Source: Candidatus Gastranaerophilales bacterium
GTDB taxonomy: Bacteria > Cyanobacteriota > Vampirovibrionia > Gastranaerophilales > Gastranaerophilaceae
Direction of reading: 5' to 3'
DNA length: 64,000 nt
Assembly: GCA_944323935.1 (NCBI GenBank)
Contig: CALUUJ010000002.1
Span: 62,001 to 126,000 of the forward strand
Below the pieces are notes generated by a model. The model searched no databases. It saw nothing but the letters and a program-made list of their open reading frames with translations, and had not been told where the DNA came from. Shown one piece after another: positions 35,719 to 45,143 of this stretch (position 1 is its first letter; each line of letters begins with the position of its first letter). Both the position numbers and the translations under genes were made by a program.

Positions 35719-36161
35719 TGGGAATATTAAGTGCAATGAATGTTGGCTGTGACGGATTAAAAGTTCACGGCATGAGATTAGACATATCTTCCAAGAACAT
35801 AGCGAACTTGGATACGCCGAATTATGTCAGAAAAATACCTTTGGTAGTTTCAACCGACAGAAGTTCATTTTTAAGTGTAATGAACCAGATGAAAGAATCA
35901 ACATTTGGAGCGGGAACTCTTCCTTATGCATCTGGAAGTGTTGCAATGGCTGGTGTTGTCGAAGATCCAACATTAGGAGATAAAATATATAAGCCAGGTC
36001 ACCCAGATGCTGATGAAAACGGATATATAAGATCCTCAAATGTTGATCCTTTAGTTGAAATAACCGATGCAATAATGGCACAAAGAGCTTATGAGGCAAG
36101 TTTAGCAATTATAACAATGTCAAAATCAATGGCGGATAAGGCGGCAACAATAGGAAGTTAA
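35718..36161 (+). CDS. flgC: Flagellar proximal rod protein FlgC
   Basis: A 147-aa protein. The N-terminus MRLDISSKNIANLDTPNYVRK is the rod signature. YKPGHPDADENGYIRSSNVDPLVEITDAIMAQRAYEASL (by position, about 94-132) is diagnostic for FlgC (PGHPDADENGYV). The C-terminal helix ends with KSMADKAATIGS. Length matches the family. Translationally coupled to flgB. Confidence 0.96.
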   Translation: MGILSAMNVGCDGLKVHGMRLDISSKNIANLDTPNYVRKIPLVVSTDRSSFLSVMNQMKESTFGAGTLPYASGSVAMAGVVEDPTLGDKIYKPGHPDADENGYIRSSNVDPLVEITDAIMAQRAYEASLAIITMSKSMADKAATIGS

Positions 36162-36183
36162 TGATATAAAAGGGTAGTGTGTA

Positions 36184-36894
36184 ATGTTTACGGGTATGAT
36201 ACAAAATTTATTGAATTCTTCAGGACAAGCTGCTGCAGTTCAAAGAGCACAGCAGATTAGTAATTATGTCCAATCACAAAACAGGACAGCAGAATTATCA
36301 GAAGGTATTGAATTCAAAACTTTTGAAGATGTAATGAAATCTTCTTTAAATGTTCATACCAGATTTAATGTAAATAAGCCTGCAAATAATGTAAAGTTTG
36401 GTTCGTTAACTTCAAAGAATGTTAATGCACAAAAAATTTCTCAGTATGAATCCGGAGTTGTTAACGAATCCCAAAATATCTTTGAAGTACCATATGTTGA
36501 AGTTAGCAGACCTACTGAAAAATCTCAAATAAAAGACATGATATCTAAAATCTCAAAAAAACACGGTGTAGATGAAAAACTTGTAAATGCAGTTATAAAG
36601 CAAGAATCAGGTTATAATCCAAAAGCAAAATCATCTGCAGGTGCTCAAGGTTTAATGCAATTGATGCCCGCTACAGCAAAGTCTTTAGGAGTCAGTGACC
36701 CATATAATCCTGTCCAAAATGTAGATGGCGGAGTAAGATATTTGAAAAGTATGATGGAAAGATATAATGGTAATGTTGTGCTCGCACTTGCAGCATATAA
36801 TGCAGGACCAGGCAATGTTGATAAGTACGACGGAGTTCCTCCTTTTCGTGAAACTCAGAACTATGTAAAAAATGTACTTGCAAATTATCTATAA
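36184..36894 (+). CDS. Lytic transglycosylase (SLT domain) in flagellar operon
   Basis: A 236-aa protein. Residues 1-115 are polar and low-complexity. The C-terminal SLT domain (about 118-236) shows [18 protein letters not shown] with the catalytic Glu, [20 protein letters not shown], and [15 protein letters not shown]. No signal peptide is evident, which fits export through the flagellar apparatus. It sits between flgC and fliE, where other bacteria have the FlgJ muramidase or a similar enzyme, so it probably opens peptidoglycan for rod growth. SD-like AGGGTAG precedes the ATG. Confidence 0.92.
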   Translation: MFTGMIQNLLNSSGQAAAVQRAQQISNYVQSQNRTAELSEGIEFKTFEDVMKSSLNVHTRFNVNKPANNVKFGSLTSKNVNAQKISQYESGVVNESQNIFEVPYVEVSRPTEKSQIKDMISKISKKHGVDEKLVNAVIKQESGYNPKAKSSAGAQGLMQLMPATAKSLGVSDPYNPVQNVDGGVRYLKSMMERYNGNVVLALAAYNAGPGNVDKYDGVPPFRETQNYVKNVLANYL

Positions 36895-36909
36895 TAGAAA
36901 GGCATAAAA

Positions 36910-37251
36910 ATGTTAGAAAACAGATTAGTACCAAATATAAATATTTTTTCCAATGTTTCATCTTCGATGCCTATTGATGAATTTTCTCAAAAAGGTTTTG
37001 GAATTAGTAATCTTAATCAAAAAGAAGGTGTAAGTTTTAAAAGTGTACTTTCCGGCATGGTAAGTAATTTAAATTCTGAAATAGAAAAACCTGATCAATT
37101 GTTAAACCAGCAAATGATGGGTAATTCTGATGTCGATATACACGATGTTATGACTGCTGTTGCAAAGGCAGAACTTGGTGTAAGTCTTGCAACACAAATG
37201 ACTTCAAAAGTCGTAACAGCATATAATACAGTTATGAATATTTCAATTTAA
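36910..37251 (+). CDS. fliE: Flagellar hook-basal body protein FliE
   Basis: A 113-aa protein. The C-terminal half fits FliE: FKSVLSGMVSNLNSEIEKPDQLL, then DVDIHDVMTAVAKAELGVSLATQMTSKVVTAYNTVMNI (by position, about 76-112). The last segment is the characteristic export/rod-adapter helix pair. The N-terminal 40 residues are divergent. It connects the FliF ring with the rod. Position between the SLT gene and fliF supports the call. Confidence 0.9.
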   Translation: MLENRLVPNINIFSNVSSSMPIDEFSQKGFGISNLNQKEGVSFKSVLSGMVSNLNSEIEKPDQLLNQQMMGNSDVDIHDVMTAVAKAELGVSLATQMTSKVVTAYNTVMNISI

Positions 37252-37350
37252 AAATCTTGTAAACTATAATAAATAAGTGTAAAGTAGTTACCCAATATTT
37301 GAAATAATAGTATAATATCAAGTAGTTGATTATATAAAGATTAGGGATTT

Positions 37351-39018
37351 ATGAATATAAAAGAATTATTACAGAATAAGACTATTTTGTACTCCGTTAT
37401 AGGTGGAGCCGCGTTGCTATTTCTTCTTATTATTATATTTGCTGTAATTTCAGCAAGCAACAAGTCTTCACAAATACCGGGAAAACCACTGGAAAAAATA
37501 CAAAAAGAGTCATTTAATATAATTACAACGGATAATCCCGGTAAAGCTTTAGAAATACAAACTTTATTAGCACGTAGTAATATAGAAACAAAGAGTACTA
37601 CTTCCGGTTCCAAAACAACAGTGTTTCTGGAAGGAGGTAAATATACTAATGTCCAGCGTGATAGAGCTTTAATTGAAATTGTAAAAAGTGGTTTAGTTGA
37701 TCAAAATGTTGGATTAGAGATATTTGATAAAAATGATTTTACTTCAACTAGAGAAGATAAAAGAATAAAATTGGCGAGAGCTGTAAATGGAGAACTCTCA
37801 AGATTAATAAGAAAAATGCCTAGAGTCGAAAATGCATCTGTTCTTGTAAGTATTCCGGAAAATACAATGTTTAAGGCAGATAAAAAACCGCTTAGTGCTA
37901 CGGTAGTATTGACAGTTGAACAAAATGAAAAATATCCTGTAAGGATTGATGAATCTGTCATTAGAGCAATAAAGAGTCTGCTTTTAGGAAGTGTAAGCGG
38001 ATTGACAGCTGAAAATATTTCTATTACAGATACTAACGGAAACGTATATAACAGTTTGGTTAAATCCATAGATGACCAAATCGCAAAAATTCAAGAGAAT
38101 GATTCTTATATGCAAAATAAGGTATCAGCACAGTTGGATATGCTGTTAGGTCATGGTAATTATGTTGTGACTGTTAGTACTTCTTTAAATCAAGTTCCCA
38201 AAGAAATAACTAGCATACAATATAATCCGGACGGAAAAACTTCATTAACGGAACAAACTTTTAGAGAAGGATTAGGTGATACTTCTCAAGATACCAATAA
38301 AGGTTCAGATGCAGTTAGTGTATATTTGCCAAATGGGCTTCAAAATTCATCTTCAACATCTTCTCAAAATAAAAATTATTCCAGAGAAGCAACAGAGAAA
38401 ACATATGGTGTTGATAAGAAACATGTAAGTGAATATTATAAATCAGGGATAATAGAAAACATATCTATAGCAGTAACAATGAATGCAGATGCCATGCCTC
38501 CAAATATGACAGTTGAAGAATTAAAGGCTCAAATTGCCAGAGCTGCATCTCCAAAGGTAAGTCCGGATAATGTTTCGATTGCTTTTGCGGAAACTATTGA
38601 TCCGTATTTAGCCTCAGACAGACCTGTAAACTTACCGGTCCCTGATGCTTCTGGTAATCCTTGGTGGCTTGCTATAGCATTATTACTTGCAGGGTTGGTT
38701 GTTGGATTTGTATTTGTTCATAAAAAATTGAAAGATTCATCTATTGAACAAGAAGAAGAATTAAAAAAATTAAAACAAAAAACGACAGAGCAAGAAAAGC
38801 AAATAGTTGATGTAAATTTAAAAGCTGCTGAGTTGATTGAGAAACAAACGATTTTAACTCAAGAATTATTAGAACATCAAAAACAATTACAAATAGAGAA
38901 GAAAAAAGAAGCAGAAACTTCTTTAGATGAAGTTTTAGAAGAAGTATCTGCTGATTTAGCTCAATCAGATAGTGAAAAAACATTAAAAGAATTAAAGAGT
39001 TGGATTGAAAAATCATAG
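37351..39018 (+). CDS. fliF: Flagellar MS-ring protein FliF
   Basis: A 555-aa protein. An N-terminal transmembrane helix (about 14-36, VIGGAALLFLLIIIFAVISA) is followed by ring-building motif domains related to the YscJ fold (KALEIQTLLARSNIETK...). RIKLARAVNGELSRLIRKMPRVENASVLVSIPE (by position, about 136-168) is the FliF signature. A second helix lies near 433-452 (PWWLAIALLLAGLVVGFVFV), then a long coiled coil. The last residues, EKTLKELKSWIEKS, resemble the C-terminal tail that binds FliG. It forms the membrane base of the flagellum. It is preceded by a 99-nt gap, so an internal promoter is possible. Confidence 0.95.
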   Translation: MNIKELLQNKTILYSVIGGAALLFLLIIIFAVISASNKSSQIPGKPLEKIQKESFNIITTDNPGKALEIQTLLARSNIETKSTTSGSKTTVFLEGGKYTNVQRDRALIEIVKSGLVDQNVGLEIFDKNDFTSTREDKRIKLARAVNGELSRLIRKMPRVENASVLVSIPENTMFKADKKPLSATVVLTVEQNEKYPVRIDESVIRAIKSLLLGSVSGLTAENISITDTNGNVYNSLVKSIDDQIAKIQENDSYMQNKVSAQLDMLLGHGNYVVTVSTSLNQVPKEITSIQYNPDGKTSLTEQTFREGLGDTSQDTNKGSDAVSVYLPNGLQNSSSTSSQNKNYSREATEKTYGVDKKHVSEYYKSGIIENISIAVTMNADAMPPNMTVEELKAQIARAASPKVSPDNVSIAFAETIDPYLASDRPVNLPVPDASGNPWWLAIALLLAGLVVGFVFVHKKLKDSSIEQEEELKKLKQKTTEQEKQIVDVNLKAAELIEKQTILTQELLEHQKQLQIEKKKEAETSLDEVLEEVSADLAQSDSEKTLKELKSWIEKS

Positions 39019-39029
39019 TGGAGTAGGGA

Positions 39030-40028
39030 ATGCCGATTAACGGTTTTGATTATAAAGCTTTTGCAACAGATTTAGCGAAACAGGCGTTGGAGGTACTACA
39101 ACAGCCTGGTTCAAATGCTGCTCCGGATATATTAGCAGATGCCGATAAAAAAAATATTGTAGAAACAGTTCGAAAATTTTGCTATATGGCAGGTGAAGCA
39201 TTAAGTAATGATGCTCAGTTGAAATTTAATGCCGAACAAGCAAGCTTAGTTACTCAATTTATAGGTGAATGGACTTTCCATAAATCAATAGATTTAATCA
39301 AAGGAAAGATTCCAGCTCAGAACCGTGAGGCTATTTTACAGATTATAGCAGCCAATATTTTTAATACCGCAAAACTTGCAATAATAAAAAATATGCCACA
39401 AGATGCACTTATTAATCTTGTAGAAGATAAGGTTAAACAGGTTTATAATGAAGAACTTCAGAAATTGGTAAAAAAAGGAGTGTTGTCTCCAAAACAATAT
39501 GAAATTGCAGTTAATACTTCTAATCTGAATGATATGGTTCAAAAAACGGAGGATGAAGCAAAATTAAGCAAAGCAAATATTCAAGCAGAGGAGAATGTGT
39601 CATCTGCTAATGATAAAAAGGTTTTAAAACTTGCTGCATTAGCTATTATTTTGAAGAAACTCCCGGAGCAAAAAGCTAATGAAATATTGAATAGCTTGGA
39701 TAAACAAGATGTGCAACATGTTATCAATTACATGAAAATGAGTAACTTAGAAGATAAAATTGATCATAAAGTTATAATTAAATCCATAGAAGAAATAAAA
39801 AAGATATTACCGGTTCAAGATGTAGTAAATGTTGCAAAGTTGACTAAAAATTACCACAAGCTTATAAAAGCTACATCTCCTGAAATATTGAGTAAAATCG
39901 CAATCAGCGAGAGAAAATCAGTAAGGGATTTTATATTAGATATAACTTTTCCTGCTGCTGATGTTTTTACTCCACTTGTATTTAAAGCTTTAGTTACTAC
40001 CATAGAAGAAAAAATCAATGATAATTAA
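39030..40028 (+). CDS. Divergent FliG-position flagellar protein
   Basis: A 332-aa helical protein in the slot normally held by fliG (fliF-X-fliH-flhA-fliI), of normal FliG length. Only residues about 194-260 (KLAALAIILKKLPEQKANEILNSLD...) resemble a FliG N- or M-type armadillo unit. I do not see the EHPQ motif or the charged torque helix of the C-terminal domain. Residues 1-180 are a helical domain I do not recognise. It overlaps fliH by 11 nt, so it is made with the export apparatus. It is either a very divergent rotor protein or a replacement adapter between the MS ring and the export machinery. Confidence 0.6.
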   Translation: MPINGFDYKAFATDLAKQALEVLQQPGSNAAPDILADADKKNIVETVRKFCYMAGEALSNDAQLKFNAEQASLVTQFIGEWTFHKSIDLIKGKIPAQNREAILQIIAANIFNTAKLAIIKNMPQDALINLVEDKVKQVYNEELQKLVKKGVLSPKQYEIAVNTSNLNDMVQKTEDEAKLSKANIQAEENVSSANDKKVLKLAALAIILKKLPEQKANEILNSLDKQDVQHVINYMKMSNLEDKIDHKVIIKSIEEIKKILPVQDVVNVAKLTKNYHKLIKATSPEILSKIAISERKSVRDFILDITFPAADVFTPLVFKALVTTIEEKINDN

Positions 40029-40824
40029 AAAAAAATATACAAATATAAAGAAAATAAGTGACGAAACTTCAATTATTGATGAATCAATAATTAGTAGTGC
40101 TGCTTCTCAAATTGTGCAAGATAATGTTGTAGAAAACGAAAAAATAAATCAAAGACTAAAACTTGATAAAGATGCAGAACAATCAAAAGAAAAGAAAAGT
40201 AAGAATATTGAGGACTTGGACCTTTCTCTGGAAAATATAAAGTTCGAACAAAGAGAAGAAAGACGTGAAGGAACAAGAAGAAGAGGCTACAGAAGAACTG
40301 AAGACAGAAATATAGTATCTCGAGCTCAAAAGGATGCTTTGGCAATAAAAGAAGAAGCAAAAAAAGAAGGATACGAAGAAGGTTTAGCCTCAGCTAAGAA
40401 TGATATAGAAGATTTAAAGAGTAAATTTACAGAGTTCTTTAATTATAAGACAGAGGTTTATGAAAAGGTTTCGGATTGTATATATGAAGTTTCTATGGAA
40501 ATTGCGCGAAAAATAATTAATAAACAAGTAGAAACCGATAAAGAGTATATTATTTCTATGATAAAAGGGGTAGTAGAAGAAATACATAAAACAGAAAATA
40601 AAATTACATTAAAAGTAATGCCTAAGGATGTAGAAATAGTTAGAGATAAAGTTTCAGAAATATTTTCGGGAGAATATTTTGAAGCAAAGATATCAGTAAT
40701 TCCAGACAATGAAATAAAAGAAGGCGGTGTGATAGTTGAAACATCAAATGGAATAATTGATGCAACACTTGAAACCCAGATTTCAATAATAGAAAAAGCA
40801 TTTAAAAAACAGGAAGAGAGTTAA
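40018..40824 (+). CDS. fliH: Flagellar assembly protein FliH
   Basis: A 268-aa protein. The N-terminal 100 residues are charged and disordered, including the Arg-rich EERREGTRRRGYRRTEDRN. Helical coiled-coil residues AKKEGYEEGLASAKNDIEDLKSKF (about 117-140) are the FliH/YscL G-x3-G-type stalk. The C-terminal domain ISMIKGVVEEIHKTENKITLKVMPKDVEIVRD and DNEIKEGGVIVETSNGIIDATLETQI (by position, about 175-258) is the ATP-synthase-delta/E-like dimer domain. It regulates the FliI ATPase. Overlaps the upstream gene by 11 nt. Confidence 0.88.
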   Translation: MIIKKKYTNIKKISDETSIIDESIISSAASQIVQDNVVENEKINQRLKLDKDAEQSKEKKSKNIEDLDLSLENIKFEQREERREGTRRRGYRRTEDRNIVSRAQKDALAIKEEAKKEGYEEGLASAKNDIEDLKSKFTEFFNYKTEVYEKVSDCIYEVSMEIARKIINKQVETDKEYIISMIKGVVEEIHKTENKITLKVMPKDVEIVRDKVSEIFSGEYFEAKISVIPDNEIKEGGVIVETSNGIIDATLETQISIIEKAFKKQEES

Positions 40825-40830
40825 TTTATA

Positions 40831-42933
40831 ATGGCACAATCACAAGGTGCAAAACCATCAATGATAAGTGAAATTGGATTAGCAATATTTGTAATATTGC
40901 TGATTGTTTTACTTATTGTTGAGCTTCCTCCAATTGTGGTTAACTTTGCTATAAGTTTTAATATTACTCTTGGCATATTATTGTTGATGATATCATTATA
41001 TATTCAAAGACCGTTAGAACTTGCTTCATTCCCATCTATTATATTAATTGGAACAATGTTTAGACTGGTTCTTTCAATTGCATCAACGAGATTAATTCTT
41101 GCAAAAGGTGAAGCTGGTGAGGTTATTGATGCATTTGGTAATTTCGTAACCGGCGGAAATTTGGTTGTTGGTTTTGTAATATTTATCATTATTACAATAG
41201 TCCAATTTATGGTAATTACAAAAGGTTCTGAACGTATAGCCGAAGTTGCAGCAAGATTCGCATTAGATGCGATGCCCGGTAAACAAATGACAATTGATGC
41301 TGACTTTAACGCAGGATTAATATCACCGGAAGAAGCCGTAAAAAGAAGAGAAGACTTACAGCGTGAATCTAACTTATACGGTTCTATGGATGGTGCTATG
41401 AAATTTGTAAAAGGTGATACTATGGCAGGTATCATCATCGTTGTAATAAACATTGTAGGCGGTTTATGTGTTGGTATATTAATGAATGGTATGCAAGCAG
41501 GTGAAGCGGTTCAAAAATATACAGTACTAACTGTCGGCGATGGTTTGGCTGCTCAGTTACCATCTTTATTAATGGCAATTTCAGCCGGTATCGTAATGAC
41601 TCGTTCTACTGCTTCAGGCGGCTCTTTAGGTGGAGACCTTTCAGGTCAAATAATGAGCAAACCGTCAAGTTTAATTTTTACTGTTGTATTCCTTGTTTTT
41701 ATTGCATTGACAAGTTTTTATACAGGTCTACCTTGGTATACATTTACTATATATGCTTTAGTAATTATGGCTGCTTACTTAATTGTTTCTGTTAATAAAG
41801 ATGTTCAATCGCAGTTAGGACAATTAGATGCCGTTAAAAAGAGTATGAGTGATTTGACAAATCCTAACAGAATGTACGAAAGATTGGGTGTTGATGTATT
41901 AAACTTGCAAGTTGGTACTGGTTTATTAGAAATTGCAGATCCTGAGCAAGATGGTATGCTTCTTCCTAAAATTGCAGCATTAAGACAACGAGTTACCGAT
42001 GAACTCGGATATATTATTCCAAATATCAGAATTATGGACTCTTCTGCAATTGGTGCAAATGAATATATGATTTCTGTCCGCGGAAATACTGTGGCTGTTG
42101 GTACTGTTTATCCGAAAAAAAGTATGGTTATTGCGGACCAGTGGGATGCTTTAGGTAAAGAAGTTCCTAAAGATGCTATTATTGGAGTAGATCCTACATA
42201 TCAAACTCAGGCATATTGGATGGATACAAATTTCTTAAAAGAGCAGAAAGATGTTACTGCTGTTGATTCTGTTGATGTAATAATTACGCACTTACAAGAC
42301 TGTGTAAGAAAATATGTTGATGAAATTATGACCAAGACAGATGTTCTTAAACTTATGGAATTGGTTAAGAGCCAAGACCCAACATTGGTTAATGACCTTG
42401 TTCCGACAATTATTTCTACAAGTGATTTACGTAAAATATTTGTTAATCTTATTCGAGAAAAAGTTTCCATTAAAGATATTATTTATATTTTTGAAAGATT
42501 ATGTGACTATGCAAGATTTTCAAAAGAACCTGATATATTGTCAGAACGTTTAAGAGCTGCATTAGGCAGACAAATTTGTCTTGCAAATTGTACAAAAGAC
42601 AAAATATTATATGCTTTAACTCTTTCTCCTGAGTGGGAAAAAACTTTGGATGACAGTTGTCAAAGAACAGAATTGGGTACAATGTTCTTGTTGAATCCTT
42701 TACAGGTTCAAGAACTTATTGAATCTGCAGCATCAACATTAATCAGAGCACATCAAAGCATTAATGTTCAACCTGTAATATTATGTTCTCCAAGAATAAG
42801 ACTTCCGTTATATCAATTATTAGAAAGACATATTCCGACTATCGTTGTTATTTCATATTCTGAATTGATAACTGATATAAGAGTAGAAGCAGTTGATACT
42901 ATAGGTGAATCGGTAAATTATAATTTCGAGTAA
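40831..42933 (+). CDS. flhA: Flagellar export gate protein FlhA
   Basis: A 700-aa protein. Residues about 1-325 contain about eight transmembrane helices with the FHIPEP-family signature region RLVLSIASTRLIL and the cytoplasmic loop DADFNAGLISPEEAVKRREDLQRESNLYGSMDGAMKFVKGD (by position, about 152-192). Residues about 345-700 form the cytoplasmic ring domain with HLQDCVRKYVDEIMTKTD and NLIREKVSIKDI. It is the major proton-driven export gate component. flhB, fliP, fliQ and fliR are not in the window. Confidence 0.97.
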   Translation: MAQSQGAKPSMISEIGLAIFVILLIVLLIVELPPIVVNFAISFNITLGILLLMISLYIQRPLELASFPSIILIGTMFRLVLSIASTRLILAKGEAGEVIDAFGNFVTGGNLVVGFVIFIIITIVQFMVITKGSERIAEVAARFALDAMPGKQMTIDADFNAGLISPEEAVKRREDLQRESNLYGSMDGAMKFVKGDTMAGIIIVVINIVGGLCVGILMNGMQAGEAVQKYTVLTVGDGLAAQLPSLLMAISAGIVMTRSTASGGSLGGDLSGQIMSKPSSLIFTVVFLVFIALTSFYTGLPWYTFTIYALVIMAAYLIVSVNKDVQSQLGQLDAVKKSMSDLTNPNRMYERLGVDVLNLQVGTGLLEIADPEQDGMLLPKIAALRQRVTDELGYIIPNIRIMDSSAIGANEYMISVRGNTVAVGTVYPKKSMVIADQWDALGKEVPKDAIIGVDPTYQTQAYWMDTNFLKEQKDVTAVDSVDVIITHLQDCVRKYVDEIMTKTDVLKLMELVKSQDPTLVNDLVPTIISTSDLRKIFVNLIREKVSIKDIIYIFERLCDYARFSKEPDILSERLRAALGRQICLANCTKDKILYALTLSPEWEKTLDDSCQRTELGTMFLLNPLQVQELIESAASTLIRAHQSINVQPVILCSPRIRLPLYQLLERHIPTIVVISYSELITDIRVEAVDTIGESVNYNFE

Positions 42934-42937
42934 GTAA

Positions 42938-44287
42938 ATGTTAAATCAAAGTAGAGAAAAATCCATAGAATTTGTGAAAAAACAGGCGTTTGATATAATT
43001 AATTCAACTAAATTATATTCATATAAAGGTTCTGTTTCGAAGCTTTTGGGCTTGACTGTAGAAGTAAAATTACCGGGACTAAAAATTGGTGATTTATGTT
43101 TTATAGAAACAGCAGAAGGTGAAAAAAAACCGGCAGAAGTAGTTGCTTTTAAAGGCGAAAATGCTCAGTTATTACTTTTGTACGATGGTGCAGGAATTGG
43201 ACAAGGCAGTCTAGTTACTACAACAGGAAAAGCAATAAGTATACCAATGGGAGATTTTTTGCTTGGCAGATTGATAAGTCCTTTAGGTGAACCAATAGAT
43301 GGAAAACCTTTAGATACAAGAGGTGCTCCTTGGGTAAATATAGAAAATCCGCCTCCTGGCCCATTTGAAAGACCTATAATTAAAACGATGTTTTCTACAG
43401 GTGTTAGGGCAATAGATTCAATGTTAACGCTCGGAGCAGGTCAACGTATGGGCTTATTTGCAGGTTCAGGTGTTGGTAAAAGTACAATGCTTGGTATGAT
43501 TGCACGAAACTCTGATGCTGATGTTAACGTTGTTGCATTGATTGGTGAACGTGGTAGAGAAGTTAAAGAATTTATTGAAAATTCACTCGGTGAAGCAGGC
43601 ATGAAAAAGTCGGTTATTGTATGTTCTACAGGCGACCAACCTCCATTGATTCGTCAAAAATGTTTAATGACAGCAACTGCGGTTTGTGAATATTTTAGAG
43701 ACAAAGGTAAAAAAGTTTTCTTAATGACGGATACAGTTACTCGTTGTGCTATGGCAGGAAGAGAAGTAGGTCTTTCTATCGGAGAACCTCCAACAATAAA
43801 AGGGTATCCACCTTCTATTTTCTCTTGGCTTCAGCGTATTTTAGAAAGAAGCGGTAATAGTCCAAGAGGGTCTATTACTGCGTTATATACAGTATTAATG
43901 GAAGGTGATGATATTAATGACCCTGTTGTTGATACTGTTCGTGGTATTGTGGATGGGCATATTTTCTTATCCAGAAAAGTTGCGGAGATGAATCATTATC
44001 CTGCTATTGATGTTTTGGGAAGTATTAGCCGTTTATTTACTGAAATAGTTACAGAAGAACATAAACAAGCTGCATATAAAATGCGTAAATTAATGGCTTT
44101 ATATAGAGAAAATAAGGATTTAATTGATGTTGGTATGTATAATGCAGGCTCTAACCCCAAATTGGATATAGCTATAGAATTAATGCCTCAGATAAATGCT
44201 TTTTTACAGCAAAGAGTATCTGATAGTGTAACAATGGAATCAACAATATCTACCTTAATTTCAATGATGAAGGATGTTGATATTTAA
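42938..44287 (+). CDS. fliI: Flagellum-specific ATPase FliI
   Basis: A 449-aa F1-beta-like ATPase. Walker A is GLFAGSGVGKSTMLG (about 172), then VVALIGERGREVKEFIEN. Walker B is VFLMTDTVTRCAMAGREVGLSIGEPP, followed by the PPSIFSWLQRILERSGNSPRGSITALYTVL region (by position, about 287-318), diagnostic for type III secretion ATPases. It unfolds and releases export substrates with FliH. It starts 5 nt after flhA and ends the operon; aroE converges 3 nt away. Confidence 0.97.
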   Translation: MLNQSREKSIEFVKKQAFDIINSTKLYSYKGSVSKLLGLTVEVKLPGLKIGDLCFIETAEGEKKPAEVVAFKGENAQLLLLYDGAGIGQGSLVTTTGKAISIPMGDFLLGRLISPLGEPIDGKPLDTRGAPWVNIENPPPGPFERPIIKTMFSTGVRAIDSMLTLGAGQRMGLFAGSGVGKSTMLGMIARNSDADVNVVALIGERGREVKEFIENSLGEAGMKKSVIVCSTGDQPPLIRQKCLMTATAVCEYFRDKGKKVFLMTDTVTRCAMAGREVGLSIGEPPTIKGYPPSIFSWLQRILERSGNSPRGSITALYTVLMEGDDINDPVVDTVRGIVDGHIFLSRKVAEMNHYPAIDVLGSISRLFTEIVTEEHKQAAYKMRKLMALYRENKDLIDVGMYNAGSNPKLDIAIELMPQINAFLQQRVSDSVTMESTISTLISMMKDVDI

Positions 44288-44289
44288 GT

Positions 44290-45141
44290 CTAATCAACCA
44301 TTGCTTCAAGCGCAGCAATTTTCATTTTTAAAGTATCAGGTTTTTTACCTGTCCAAATCTCAAAAGCTTTTGCACCTTGATATATTAGCATATCGAGACC
44401 TTGTATTGTCTGAATATCATGTTTTTTTGCCAGTTTAATCAATTCTGTATTTAAAGGATTATAAACAATATCATATATTATAGAATCTTTATTCATAGTC
44501 TTAACAACTTCTTCATCTATTGGGGATATTCCCATAGCTTTGCTTCTCATTCCTATAGGTGTTGTATTAACCAGAATCTTATATTTTGAAATATCTTTTA
44601 ATCCTTCAATTTGTTTACAATTCATTTCAGTATTTGGGAAATTAACTCTTAATGCATCTACCATTTCTCTTGCATTCAGAATATTCCTTGCATAAAAATC
44701 TATTTTAGATGCTTTTAGAATAGATAGACCTACTCCAACCGCTCTTGCTGCTCCGCCATTACCTAAAATTGCGACTTCTTTTCCTTGTATTTCTTCTCTG
44801 AAATCCTCAGGTATAGCTTCAACAAAACCATATACATCAGTATTATATCCTACCATAGACATATCAGGTTGTATTTTTATTGTATTTGCACTGCCTGCTA
44901 CATTTGCAACATTGTCGACACCTGATAAGAATAAAGTAATAGGTACTTTTAGGGGAATAGTTACATTAAATCCTTGAAATCCATTTGAACGAAGATATTT
45001 TATTCTTGTTACCAAATCTTCTTGCTCTGTTTCAAGTACTTCATAAGTGCCTTCTAAACCGACAGATTTGAATGCTGCTTCTTGAATTACTTTTGACATT
45101 GAATGTGACAAAGGATAACCTATTATACCAAATTTATACAT
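44290..45141 (-). CDS. aroE: Shikimate dehydrogenase
   Basis: I use the ATG at 45141 (283 aa), because MYKFGIIGYPLSHSMSK is the canonical AroE start. An upstream in-frame ATG at 45177 would only add residues overlapping topA. It has the substrate loop GFNVTIPLKVP with the catalytic Lys, the NADP motif AILGNGGAARAVGVGL, NTTPIGMRSK and IYDIVYNPLNTELIKLA. It reduces 3-dehydroshikimate in the chorismate pathway. It begins at the end of topA, so the two are cotranscribed. Confidence 0.96.
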   Translation of the reverse strand: MYKFGIIGYPLSHSMSKVIQEAAFKSVGLEGTYEVLETEQEDLVTRIKYLRSNGFQGFNVTIPLKVPITLFLSGVDNVANVAGSANTIKIQPDMSMVGYNTDVYGFVEAIPEDFREEIQGKEVAILGNGGAARAVGVGLSILKASKIDFYARNILNAREMVDALRVNFPNTEMNCKQIEGLKDISKYKILVNTTPIGMRSKAMGISPIDEEVVKTMNKDSIIYDIVYNPLNTELIKLAKKHDIQTIQGLDMLIYQGAKAFEIWTGKKPDTLKMKIAALEAMVD

Positions 45142-45143
45142 AA

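Noticed and set aside
41004..41453. 149-aa antisense ORF in flhA
   Set aside because: It is fully within the strongly conserved flhA and has no RBS; AT-rich codon use creates long antisense frames.
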